From positions 1 to 12,310 of the forward strand of contig JAJRRJ010000149.1 of assembly GCA_024279575.1 (NCBI GenBank): DNA of 12,310 nucleotides, written 5' to 3'. Shown here piece after piece: positions 1 to 5,774 of this stretch (position 1 is the stretch's first letter; every line of letters starts with the position of its first letter). A program made the translations under genes and the position numbers. Source of the DNA: Alphaproteobacteria bacterium. GTDB taxonomy: Bacteria > Pseudomonadota > Alphaproteobacteria > Rhizobiales > Devosiaceae. The notes under the pieces were generated by a model that saw only the letters and a program-made list of their open reading frames with translations, ran no database searches and was not told where the DNA came from.

Positions 1-564
1 ACTATTCTTTCCACCGCCAGAAAACTGTTTGACAGCGCAGGATACGACGCCACATCTGTGGAGCAGATTGCACTTGCAGCCGGCTTTGCCAAGGGCACAA
101 TATTTTCCCATTTCCCTGACAAAGCAAACCTGCTCACCGCTGTACGGATTGATCAGCTGGAAACCCTTGTTGAACAAATGAATGCCCGCCTCAACACCCC
201 GACCCACCCCAACATCGTTGAAGTGTTTCTGGATATTTTGAACCCATGGCTTTCCCTGTTTGCCAGGGACCATGATTTTACCCATGTATTTCTTAATCAG
301 GCTGATTTGCGCGGCGGTTCTTCAGCCATGCGCCTGTATGAGGTTTGCTGTGCACTGGATAGTGCCCTGGAAAAAACCATCGCCACCCTGATTGATGAGC
401 AGCGTTTGCCCGATACCATAAGTGTCTCCCTTTACGCTCAGGGAATTCAGGCCTTCTTTTATCACGTTCTTATCGGTTTGCATTCTGGCGCAACTGCCAA
501 CCAAAGTGATCAGCAGATTTTGTTGCGTGGACTGCTCTCGCGATGGTTGGAGCCTGCCCAATAG
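1..564 (+). CDS. TetR/AcrR-family transcriptional regulator (5' end outside window)
   Basis: The reading frame is open from the first base, so the N-terminus lies upstream. The visible part is 187 residues and starts inside the DNA-binding domain. A typical TetR helix-turn-helix is seen: 'LFDSAGYDATSVEQIALAAG' followed by 'AKGTIFSHFPDKANLL', where the usual family signature is G-x-x-Y-x-H-F-x-x-K-x-x-L (here F replaces Y). The remaining ~130 residues are helical and hydrophobic, as expected for a ligand-binding and dimerisation domain, and show no motif that names the ligand. A GTG at 58 is not the start, because it would remove part of the helix-turn-helix. The gene converges on chpT with a 10-bp gap. 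The targets are probably upstream of the window and cannot be named. The family call is sure; the specific function is unknown. Confidence 0.9.
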   Translation, partial: TILSTARKLFDSAGYDATSVEQIALAAGFAKGTIFSHFPDKANLLTAVRIDQLETLVEQMNARLNTPTHPNIVEVFLDILNPWLSLFARDHDFTHVFLNQADLRGGSSAMRLYEVCCALDSALEKTIATLIDEQRLPDTISVSLYAQGIQAFFYHVLIGLHSGATANQSDQQILLRGLLSRWLEPAQ

Positions 565-574
565 ACACCTTGTA

Positions 575-1231
575 TTATTTCTTTGGTGTGGCATTAAACC
601 TGAACACCGTGTCCTCCAGCGTAACTTCAAGCTCCATATTCGACAACCGGGCCAGCAATCCGGTATAGAACGGATGAATTTCCCGCGCTGTGACTTCCTC
701 AACTTCCCCTGTTATATATTCCATGAGATTAGCAGGGATAAGTGTTTTCTGCCGTTTTTCTTTGTCACTTGTAGCCACAATATGAATGGACTCATTGCCT
801 GCGTCCCCCCCCAGTGTGACACTGACTTCCCCCCCCCGGAACACCGCCTCACTGGCGATCAACAACATGTTCATCAAAAGTTTGCCCTTGTTCTTGGGGA
901 TTAAAACCGGATCAATATTCCAACTCAGATTGGCCTTCTCTATGCCATAATAAATCTGTCCAACCCGTTCGCATTCCCGCGTGTCAAAATCCGTTCCCGC
1001 AGTGGAGGAGGCCCCATAGGCAAGACGCGCAAATTCAAGTTTTGCCAGGGATTGTTTGGCAGCGTTGGCAATCAATTCCTGTGCCAGATCTTTCATGCTG
1101 GCCTGTGCCGGATCGTCCAGCGCCTGTAAACCGTTTCCAATCGCCCCCACCGGATTAATCAGATCATGGCAAACCCGCGAACACAACATGGCCGCCAGGT
1201 CAGGTGCACTCAATTCAATTATATTGCTCAT
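575..1231 (-). CDS. chpT: ChpT-type histidine phosphotransferase
   Basis: The 218-residue protein has the ChpT/DUF2328 layout: a histidine-kinase-like dimerisation hairpin followed by a degenerate ATPase-like domain. The likely phospho-acceptor is His22 in 'LCSRVCHDLINPVGAIGNG', which matches the family's H-D-x-x-x-P-x-x-A-x-x-N-G motif. The C-terminal half ('LLMNMLLIASEAVFRGGEV', 'HPFYTGLLARLSNMELEV') keeps the fold but has no G1/G2 ATP-binding boxes, as expected for a phosphotransferase that does not autophosphorylate. In Caulobacter, ChpT passes phosphate from the hybrid kinase CckA to the cell-cycle regulators CtrA and CpdR in the cytoplasm; that role is transferred from the family. The start has a good ribosome site (GAGGA about 8 bases before the ATG). 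The gene lies 84 bp downstream of the YHS gene on the same strand, so the two may be co-transcribed. Confidence 0.9.
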   Translation of the reverse strand: MSNIIELSAPDLAAMLCSRVCHDLINPVGAIGNGLQALDDPAQASMKDLAQELIANAAKQSLAKLEFARLAYGASSTAGTDFDTRECERVGQIYYGIEKANLSWNIDPVLIPKNKGKLLMNMLLIASEAVFRGGEVSVTLGGDAGNESIHIVATSDKEKRQKTLIPANLMEYITGEVEEVTAREIHPFYTGLLARLSNMELEVTLEDTVFRFNATPKK

Positions 1232-1315
1232 ACTTTTTTCCTCGTGTTACCAGCGACCAGGAAAAACCAAAATCCTCGCTCACCTGATGCCCCATAAAAA
1301 TTGCCGTAAAGTTAC

Positions 1316-1810
1316 TTAACGCCTGTCCTGCCAGTTACCGATCGCTTCCACTCGGGCGATTTTGTCAGCCTGTTCAAAAGCCGCCCTGTTTGAAAACGAA
1401 TAAAACAGATAAAGCCGATTATCCAGCACCTTGTAAATCAAAGGGTTCCCATCGGAAAAAAACCCCCGGGATAAACTCATCACCCCGTGCCCGCCAAACT
1501 GGGGCGCGTAGATTTCAGGAGCCTTTGAAAAAATTTCCATATTTCCCTGTGAAGAAAAAAACCAGGGAACCCCTTGCCAAATCAACTCAAAATCACGTCT
1601 GCCCGGCAAAGGCTCAGCATCAGTAAAATATGAAATCGGGTCGTATCCGTTCAGCGCCACCCCCGACAAGGGATCAACAACCACATCAGAATTCAGGCGC
1701 AAATTACTGGCAAAGGCGGGAGCGCCAGCCAATATCAACGTCGCAAAGATCATAAAAAAGCGGATCGGTGCGCCCATACTTAACATTTGTTTACTGATTT
1801 GCCGCATCAT
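1316..1810 (-). CDS. Secreted YHS-domain protein lacking the Cys/Sec residue
   Basis: This is a 164-residue protein with an N-terminal export signal: a hydrophobic segment at about residues 16-30 and a likely cleavage after A-F-A (residue 34). The mature part carries a YHS-like domain ('DPLSGVALNGYDPISYF', then 'WQGVPWFFSSQGNMEIF' and 'PEIYAPQFGGHGV'). It resembles the family of exported YHS proteins often called YHS (seleno)proteins, in which the last motif usually reads YGGYC or YGGYU. Here the Cys/Sec position is Gly (codon GGG), so any redox or metal-binding role of that residue is lost. An alternative start at Met12 would still leave a complete signal peptide; neither start has a strong ribosome site. 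The gene is divergent from eipA and upstream of chpT. The substrate or metal is unknown. Confidence 0.8.
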   Translation of the reverse strand: MMRQISKQMLSMGAPIRFFMIFATLILAGAPAFASNLRLNSDVVVDPLSGVALNGYDPISYFTDAEPLPGRRDFELIWQGVPWFFSSQGNMEIFSKAPEIYAPQFGGHGVMSLSRGFFSDGNPLIYKVLDNRLYLFYSFSNRAAFEQADKIARVEAIGNWQDRR

Positions 1811-1940
1811 TGTCGCGATTGGGCCCTAACGGTTCAAGCAATTGCCACGGATTCTAACGTCTAATGGTGAGACATTGGTAAACAATTTCTCAAGTTTTTA
1901 CAGGAATCCCTCTAATTCTCCAACTCGGGTGCCATTTACA
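1811..1940. promoter_or_regulatory. Divergent intergenic region between YHS gene and eipA
   Basis: These 130 bases separate two divergent genes and must hold both promoters. The region is AT-richer than the flanking genes. I could not assign convincing -35/-10 pairs. A TTG at 1842 opens the eipA frame earlier but adds a hydrophilic N-terminal stretch ahead of the signal peptide, so I treat that extension as non-coding leader. Confidence 0.4.
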
Positions 1941-2546
1941 ATGTCAACAATATCCCCAAAACCCTTTTTGAAAAACCTGCTTCGCTCCACCTTGTTTGTG
2001 CTCTCTTTAATGGGCGCACTTTCGGTGACGGTGGTCCCCCTCCACGCACAGGGTGCTGTTTCGGCCACCTATTCTGCCGATGAACTGATTTCAACCGGAA
2101 CAAACTTTTTTGGCTCCGTTTCCCAGGGGCTGGCCTCGGTTATGGAACGGGCTGTTTCCCAATTTGGACAGCCAAACGCCTATATTCTGGGTCAGGAAGG
2201 CTCCGCCGCCCTCATCGGAGGAGTACGCTATGGCGAGGGAGCAATGTACACACGCAATGTGGGCCAGCGCGATATTTTCTGGCAGGGACCAACCATCGGC
2301 TTTGACGTGGGGGGCGATGGGTCCCAGGTTATGATGCTGGTCTATAACCTGCCTGATGTAAATCAGGTTTATGGCCGCTATCCTGCAGTGCAGGGAACCG
2401 CCTATTTCATCGGCGGCATCGGCATGACGGTTATGAAGCGTAACAATGTTATTATTGTACCCATTCGCGCCGGGGTCGGCGCGCGTCTGGGGATCAACGT
2501 AGGCTATCTCAAATTTACAGATCAACCTACCTGGAACCCGTTTTAG
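1941..2546 (+). CDS. eipA: EipA-family (DUF1134) periplasmic envelope protein
   Basis: The 201-residue protein matches the DUF1134/EipA family over nearly its full length: 'SADELISTGTNFFGSVSQGL', 'QPNAYILGQEGSAALIGGVRYGEG', a 'GFDVGGDGSQVMMLVYNLP' stretch, and the very conserved end 'GARLGINVGYLKFT...TWNPF'. In Brucella, EipA is a small periplasmic beta-barrel protein needed for envelope integrity and virulence; that role is known from the family. The start chosen is the ATG at 1941, which begins directly before a typical signal peptide (Lys-containing n-region, hydrophobic core, likely cleavage after 'PLHA'). The mature protein is then about 165 residues, as in the family. No strong Shine-Dalgarno is visible before it. 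The gene is probably monocistronic: the gene downstream runs the other way and a terminator-like hairpin lies between. Confidence 0.9.
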   Translation: MSTISPKPFLKNLLRSTLFVLSLMGALSVTVVPLHAQGAVSATYSADELISTGTNFFGSVSQGLASVMERAVSQFGQPNAYILGQEGSAALIGGVRYGEGAMYTRNVGQRDIFWQGPTIGFDVGGDGSQVMMLVYNLPDVNQVYGRYPAVQGTAYFIGGIGMTVMKRNNVIIVPIRAGVGARLGINVGYLKFTDQPTWNPF

Positions 2547-2560
2547 CCAACAAATTCCAA

Positions 2561-2600
2561 CATAAAAAACCAACCGCAACTTCAGGAAAATTGCGGTTGG
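2561..2600 (-). terminator. Rho-independent terminator of the Asp-rich gene
   Basis: A perfect 10-bp inverted repeat (CCAACCGCAA at 2570-2579, TTGCGGTTGG at 2591-2600) with an 11-base loop. Read on the minus strand, the stem is followed by six consecutive T. It therefore fits an intrinsic terminator for the minus-strand Asp-rich gene that ends at 2665. On the plus strand no U-run follows, so it may serve eipA only weakly. Confidence 0.75.
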
Positions 2601-2605
2601 CAATC

Positions 2606-2638
2606 TGGTGGTTACACGGGGGTAATGTGTAACCACCA
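2606..2638. repeat. Perfect 12-bp inverted repeat (hairpin)
   Basis: TGGTGGTTACAC at 2606-2617 pairs perfectly with GTGTAACCACCA at 2627-2638 around a 9-base loop. No T-run follows on either strand. It lies six bases from the terminator at 2570-2600 and 27 bases from the end of the Asp-rich gene, so the transcripts of eipA and of the Asp-rich gene could both carry it as a 3' hairpin. A role in mRNA stability or convergent termination is inference. Confidence 0.6.
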
Positions 2639-2664
2639 TAAACTGATCGAAAAATCTCTAACGA

Positions 2665-3024
2665 TTAGTCATCATCATAATCGTCGTCGTCATCATCATG
2701 ATCGTCGTCATCGTCATCATAATCGTCGTCATCATCATAATCGTCATCGTCATCATAATCGTCGTCGTCATCATTGTCCCAACGGTCATCGCTTCCATTG
2801 AGGCGATTTGTATTGGAATAATCACATTCAATTGTTCCTCTGATTGTCCGGCCGGAGGCATCAGTGAATTCTACAGATATCCGCGCATTTGGCGATTTAT
2901 CGGCACAAATTGAATTGATCTGGCTTGTGGAAACCAGGTCATTAAGCGAACGCGCCTGACCGGTTGCAGTCGCTGCGAGCACAATTGCCAGCACAGCCAT
3001 TGAAGTTGTTACTGTCTTTTTCAT
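2665..3024 (-). CDS. Secreted hyperacidic protein with Asp/Tyr repeat tail
   Basis: The 119-residue protein has three parts. Residues 1-24 are a signal peptide ('MKKTVTTSMAVLAIVLAATA', cleavage after T-G-Q-A). Residues 25-80 form a small domain with two cysteines (C40, C67) that could make a disulfide, and a beta-like 'ARISVEFTDASGRTIRGTIE' segment. Residues 85-119 are an acidic tail of 30 Asp broken by four Tyr and one His at intervals of three to six residues. The start is the second of two nearby in-frame ATGs: the first (3034-3036) is part of the GGAG ribosome site for the second. I recognise no named family. Such a tail is expected to bind divalent cations weakly but in quantity, as in calsequestrin-like acidic tails (inference). 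The gene is divergent from a second Asp-rich gene at 3148 and has its own terminator. Confidence 0.75.
   Translation of the reverse strand: MKKTVTTSMAVLAIVLAATATGQARSLNDLVSTSQINSICADKSPNARISVEFTDASGRTIRGTIECDYSNTNRLNGSDDRWDNDDDDDYDDDDDYDDDDDYDDDDDDHDDDDDDYDDD
2668..2772 (-). repeat. GAY triplet tract coding for Asp/Tyr hexapeptides
   Basis: On the minus strand this is an unbroken run of GAT/GAC codons with Tyr codons (TAT), three of them in tandem D5-Y units of 18 bp. One interruption is CAT (His), one base from TAT. The mix of GAT and GAC makes it a degenerate triplet repeat, not a pure microsatellite. It is oriented inversely to the similar tract at 3223-3366. Confidence 0.85.
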
Positions 3025-3147
3025 TTTTATCTCCATTTAATTTCTGCGCTGTTCTGCGCCATGAATCAAACCTAACAAACCCTGCCTGACCGATCGGTGA
3101 GCGCTTTGTCAGGGAATTGTAATGTTTGTTGTGCTAAGGTTATAAGT
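3025..3147. promoter_or_regulatory. Divergent control region of the two Asp-rich genes
   Basis: This 123-bp spacer must carry the promoters of both Asp-rich genes and probably of the two-component operon. It contains a perfect 10-bp palindrome, ACCGATCGGT at 3089-3098, which extends to 14 matches of 16 over 3086-3101. A looser inverted pair CCCTG/CAGGG flanks it at 3080-3084 and 3110-3114. This could be an operator. No -35/-10 pair is good enough to call. OmpR-family regulators usually bind direct repeats, so the palindrome might belong to a different regulator. Confidence 0.45.
3029..3034 (-). promoter_or_regulatory. Ribosome binding site that decides the Asp-rich start
   Basis: On the minus strand the sequence is ATGGAGATAAAAATG. 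The GGAG core lies seven to eight bases before the second ATG, at the usual spacing, and includes the G of the upstream ATG. The second ATG (3024) is therefore preferred; the first has no comparable site in front of it. Confidence 0.7.
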
Positions 3148-3576
3148 ATGGACAGAAGAGACATATTGATACGAATGGCATGGCTTCTTGCACTCAGCAC
3201 CTGGGGCAGTCCGGCTATGGCTGATGACGATGACGATGACGATGACGATTATGATGACGACGATGATGACGACGATGACGACTATGATGACGACTATGAT
3301 GACGACGACGATGACGACTATGACGACGACGACGACGATGATGACTATGACGACGATGATGAGGATAGCGCGTTAAGGGCGGTGCGATCTGAAGAAGCTA
3401 TTCCTTTGCGCGAAATGATCAAAATTTTCCGCCGTGAAGTTGGTGGAGAAATCATTGACATTGCCCTGTTCAAGCGCCGTTTGCGTCTGCACTATCGTTT
3501 CCAATACATTGATTCAAATGGACATGTAGCCACCGCATTCTTTGTCGCGGCCACTGGTCTAAGAGTGGATAAATAG
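3148..3576 (+). CDS. Secreted Asp-rich protein with PepSY-like domain
   Basis: The 142-residue protein begins with a signal peptide (residues 1-25, cleavage after 'GSPAMA'). The mature N-terminus is then an acidic block: residues 26-73 contain 42 Asp with five Tyr and one Glu, in the pattern D9-Y-D10-Y-D3-Y-D7-Y-D8-Y-D4-E-D. Residues 80-142 look like a single PepSY domain ('IPLREMIKIFRREVGGEIID', 'LRLHYRFQYIDSNGHV', 'AATGLRVDK'). The start at 3148 has AAGG about nine bases upstream; a GTG at 3097 would add 17 residues in front of the signal and is not favoured. The response regulator begins five bases after the stop, so co-transcription is likely. Small periplasmic proteins next to two-component genes, PepSY types among them, can modulate the sensor; I infer that here, with cation binding by the Asp block. 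Confidence 0.8.
   Translation: MDRRDILIRMAWLLALSTWGSPAMADDDDDDDDDYDDDDDDDDDDYDDDYDDDDDDDYDDDDDDDDYDDDDEDSALRAVRSEEAIPLREMIKIFRREVGGEIIDIALFKRRLRLHYRFQYIDSNGHVATAFFVAATGLRVDK
3223..3366 (+). repeat. GAY triplet tract coding for Asp/Tyr runs
   Basis: Forty-eight consecutive codons are GAT, GAC, TAT or (once) GAG. It starts with alternating GAT-GAC pairs and becomes irregular later, as expected after slippage and duplication followed by point changes. Changes in length by whole triplets keep the frame, so the acidic block can vary without inactivating the gene. It is the inverted counterpart of the tract at 2668-2772. Confidence 0.85.
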
Positions 3577-3581
3577 TTCCA

Positions 3582-4262
3582 ATGCGAATTTTAGTAATTG
3601 AAGACGACGAGCGCATTGCAAAATCCATTTGTTCCGCCCTTGAACTGGCGGGATTTATTACCGTTGTGGAACATGATGGAGAAGATGGATGGTACACCGG
3701 CTCAAGCGAGCCCTTTGATACAATCATTCTTGATCTTGGTCTGCCGACCCTGGATGGACTGACGATTTTGAAAAGGTGGCGCAAGGAAAACGTTATCACC
3801 CCGGTGCTTATTCTGACGGCACGCGGAAACTGGGATGAACGCGTTGAAGGAATTGACGCCGGCGCCGACGACTATCTGGTAAAACCCTACCGCACCGAAG
3901 AACTCGTGGCCCGTACCCGTGCAATGGTGCGCCGTGCAGCCGGGCACGCTGCGTCCTCCATTCAATTGGGCGATCTCACCCTGGACACACGCCAGATGCG
4001 TGTGTTCAAAAACGGACAACCTATTGCCTTGACCCCACAGGAATATCGGCTGGTTGCCTACCTGATGCACCAATGCGACCGCGTCGTTAACCAGATGGAG
4101 CTAACCCAACACCTGTATTCACAGGATTTCGAACGCGAATCCAATTCCGTTGAGGTTCTGGTGGGAAGGGCGCGGCGTAAGTTGGGCAAAAATTCTATTC
4201 AGACCCGACGTGGTTTCGGCTATATCATGGAAAATCCCAACGCGCCGGAGAAAAATCTGTGA
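3582..4262 (+). CDS. OmpR/PhoP-family response regulator
   Basis: The 226-residue protein has a receiver domain (about 1-118) and an OmpR-type winged-helix domain (about 128-218). Receiver residues are intact: acidic pair D8/D9 in 'VIEDDERI', phospho-acceptor D51 in 'IILDLGLPTLDG', T79 in 'LILTARG' and K101 in 'DDYLVKPY'. The DNA-binding half shows 'LTPQEYRLVAYLM', 'SNSVEVLVGRARRKLG' and the wing 'IQTRRGFGYIM'. It should act in the cytoplasm as a transcription factor phosphorylated by the kinase encoded next. The layout is close to PhoP and to alphaproteobacterial FeuP; I cannot choose between these by eye, so no symbol is given. The gene starts five bases after the PepSY gene and its TGA overlaps the GTG of the kinase, a typical coupled operon. 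Control of the Asp-rich genes is likely but not shown. Confidence 0.93.
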   Translation: MRILVIEDDERIAKSICSALELAGFITVVEHDGEDGWYTGSSEPFDTIILDLGLPTLDGLTILKRWRKENVITPVLILTARGNWDERVEGIDAGADDYLVKPYRTEELVARTRAMVRRAAGHAASSIQLGDLTLDTRQMRVFKNGQPIALTPQEYRLVAYLMHQCDRVVNQMELTQHLYSQDFERESNSVEVLVGRARRKLGKNSIQTRRGFGYIMENPNAPEKNL

Positions 4263-5629
4263 CATCGGTTTCCCTGAGACTGAAATTGTTTGCCACCTCG
4301 GCAACAACAATCCTCATTGCCCTTATTATTGCGGGTTTTGCAATTTCCGCTCTTTTTGCCTCACATGTGGAAAACAATCTCAAAAGCGATCTGCACGATC
4401 AGTTTAATCGACTGGTGTCCCAACTCGACCCCGCCATTGAAATCCCAACCTTAAAAACCCCCATGACCAATCCTTCATTCGCTATTCCCCATGGCGGATA
4501 TTACTGGCAGGTGACAGATCCGGTATCAGGCCAGCAGTCACGCTCCCGCTCCATGTGGGACGAAACTTTTGCCCTGCCCGATTTAAGTGTTCTGGATGGG
4601 CGCGCGCACACGATTGAGCTTATTGACCCCGAAGGCACATTGGCGATCGCCTGGGTCCAACGCTTGCAGTTTAACCTGGAGGGCGGAGGATCAAGAACAT
4701 TTGACATTATTATGGCGCGGGATCTGGTTCATTTTGATATCGCCATCGCAAAATTTCGCTCTGATCTCTTTATTTCCCTTGTTATCCTGGCGCTGGTCCT
4801 GTTCATCGCCGCCTGGATTCAAATTTCCCTTGGCCTTTCCCCCTTCAAATCCATGCGCGCCGAAATCAACGCCATTCGCACCGGTAATGCCTCTCGCATG
4901 GATGAGAAACAGCCCCGCGAAGTTTTGCCCCTGGTGCTGGAAATGAACAAAATGCTGGAAAATCAGGAACAGTCCATCGCCTTTGCCCGCACCCGCGCCA
5001 GCAACCTTGCCCATTCCCTTAAAACCCATCTGTCAGTAATGCAGTCAGAATCTGAAAACTTCCGCAGTTCAGGGCAGGTGGAACATGCAGATACGATTGA
5101 AAAACTGGGGCAGGATATGCACGCTATCATTGATCATCAATTGCGCCTGTCACGCCTGAAAACCCGCACCAATGCCGATTTCCTTTCAAGTCCACTGCGC
5201 TCCAACGTTCAAAAAGTTGTCAATGCTCTTGCAAGAACGCCGCAGGGAAACACGCTGAACTGGAGGGTTGAAATTGATGCTTCTCTCAATGTGGATATCG
5301 ACGCTTCCGATCTTATTGAACTATTGGGAATTTTGCTGGAAAACGCCGCTAACTGGGCCACCAGTGAAGTAAATATTTTTGCCACCAGCGATGATAAAAC
5401 CACAACCCTGAATATTGAAGATGACGGGCCGGGTTTAACCAGCGCCCAAACCGCCCAGCTTGGCAAGCGCGGAGTGCGTCTGGACCAGCAGGGCACAGGT
5501 ACCGGCATCGGGCTTTCCATCGCCAGCGAAATCGTTGCCATGAACCACGGAACAATTAATTTTACCAACAAAGAGGGTAAAGGCCTGCATGTAAAAGTTA
5601 CCCTGCCAATTTCTTCGGTACAAAATTGA
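4259..5629 (+). CDS. PhoQ/FeuQ-like membrane sensor histidine kinase
   Basis: The 456-residue protein has a first membrane helix at about 14-36, a periplasmic sensor of roughly 130 residues, a second helix at about 170-191, a HAMP-like linker and a kinase core. The phospho-acceptor is H252 in 'ASNLAHSLKTHLSVMQ', with the H-S-L-K-T spacing typical of PhoQ-like kinases, but the following Pro is replaced by His257. ATP-site motifs are present: N-box N362 in 'LLENAANWA', G1 'IEDDGPGL' and G2 'GTGTGIGLSIASEI'. The sensor includes 'IPHGGYYWQVTDP', like other members of this group, and has no obvious acidic patch of its own. Start is GTG at 4259, in the GTGA overlap with the regulator's stop. It should phosphorylate the regulator encoded upstream. 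The ligand is unknown; proximity to Asp-rich proteins suggests divalent cations or cationic molecules (inference). Confidence 0.92.
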   Translation: MTSVSLRLKLFATSATTILIALIIAGFAISALFASHVENNLKSDLHDQFNRLVSQLDPAIEIPTLKTPMTNPSFAIPHGGYYWQVTDPVSGQQSRSRSMWDETFALPDLSVLDGRAHTIELIDPEGTLAIAWVQRLQFNLEGGGSRTFDIIMARDLVHFDIAIAKFRSDLFISLVILALVLFIAAWIQISLGLSPFKSMRAEINAIRTGNASRMDEKQPREVLPLVLEMNKMLENQEQSIAFARTRASNLAHSLKTHLSVMQSESENFRSSGQVEHADTIEKLGQDMHAIIDHQLRLSRLKTRTNADFLSSPLRSNVQKVVNALARTPQGNTLNWRVEIDASLNVDIDASDLIELLGILLENAANWATSEVNIFATSDDKTTTLNIEDDGPGLTSAQTAQLGKRGVRLDQQGTGTGIGLSIASEIVAMNHGTINFTNKEGKGLHVKVTLPISSVQN

Positions 5630-5703
5630 TACCTTCAATCTGGCTTTTGATTAAGGTTAATGCTTAGTTAAGTTGGCGTCAGGCTCTCTCAAGTGCCACT
5701 ATC

Positions 5704-5720
5704 GCCCCAAGCGGTGGGGC
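5704..5720 (+). terminator. Possible terminator of the two-component operon
   Basis: GCCCCA at 5704-5709 pairs with TGGGGC at 5715-5720 around a 5-base loop, 75 bases after the kinase stop. The following bases (TTCCATAATTTT) are T-rich but broken, so termination may be weak. The coiled-coil gene begins 54 bases later and may share read-through. Confidence 0.45.
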
Positions 5721-5774
5721 TTCCATAATTTTCCTGACGAGCCTTATATTGGGTTATTCGGAGCGTTTTAAGTA

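Noticed and set aside
422..904. 160-residue plus-strand open frame overlapping the TetR gene and antisense to chpT
   Set aside because: It crosses two well-supported genes in a different frame and shows no recognisable domain.
1842..1940. Upstream TTG start for eipA
   Set aside because: It would place 33 polar residues before the signal peptide. The ATG at 1941 fits the family length.
3117..3145. Promoter TTGTAA-N17-TTATAA before the PepSY gene
   Set aside because: The -10 element would be only two bases before the ATG at 3148, so the transcript would start inside the gene.
2668..3366. CRISPR-like or RTX-like repeats
   Set aside because: The repeats are coding triplets without unique spacers, and the protein lacks the Gly-Gly-x-Gly-x-Asp pattern of RTX nonapeptides and the DxDxDG loop of EF-hands.
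2698..3376. Open frames rich in Met/Thr/Ile or Val/Ile across both Asp tracts
   Set aside because: They are the other frames and strand of a GAY triplet repeat, which stay open because the repeat has no stops out of frame. They lack ribosome sites and domains.
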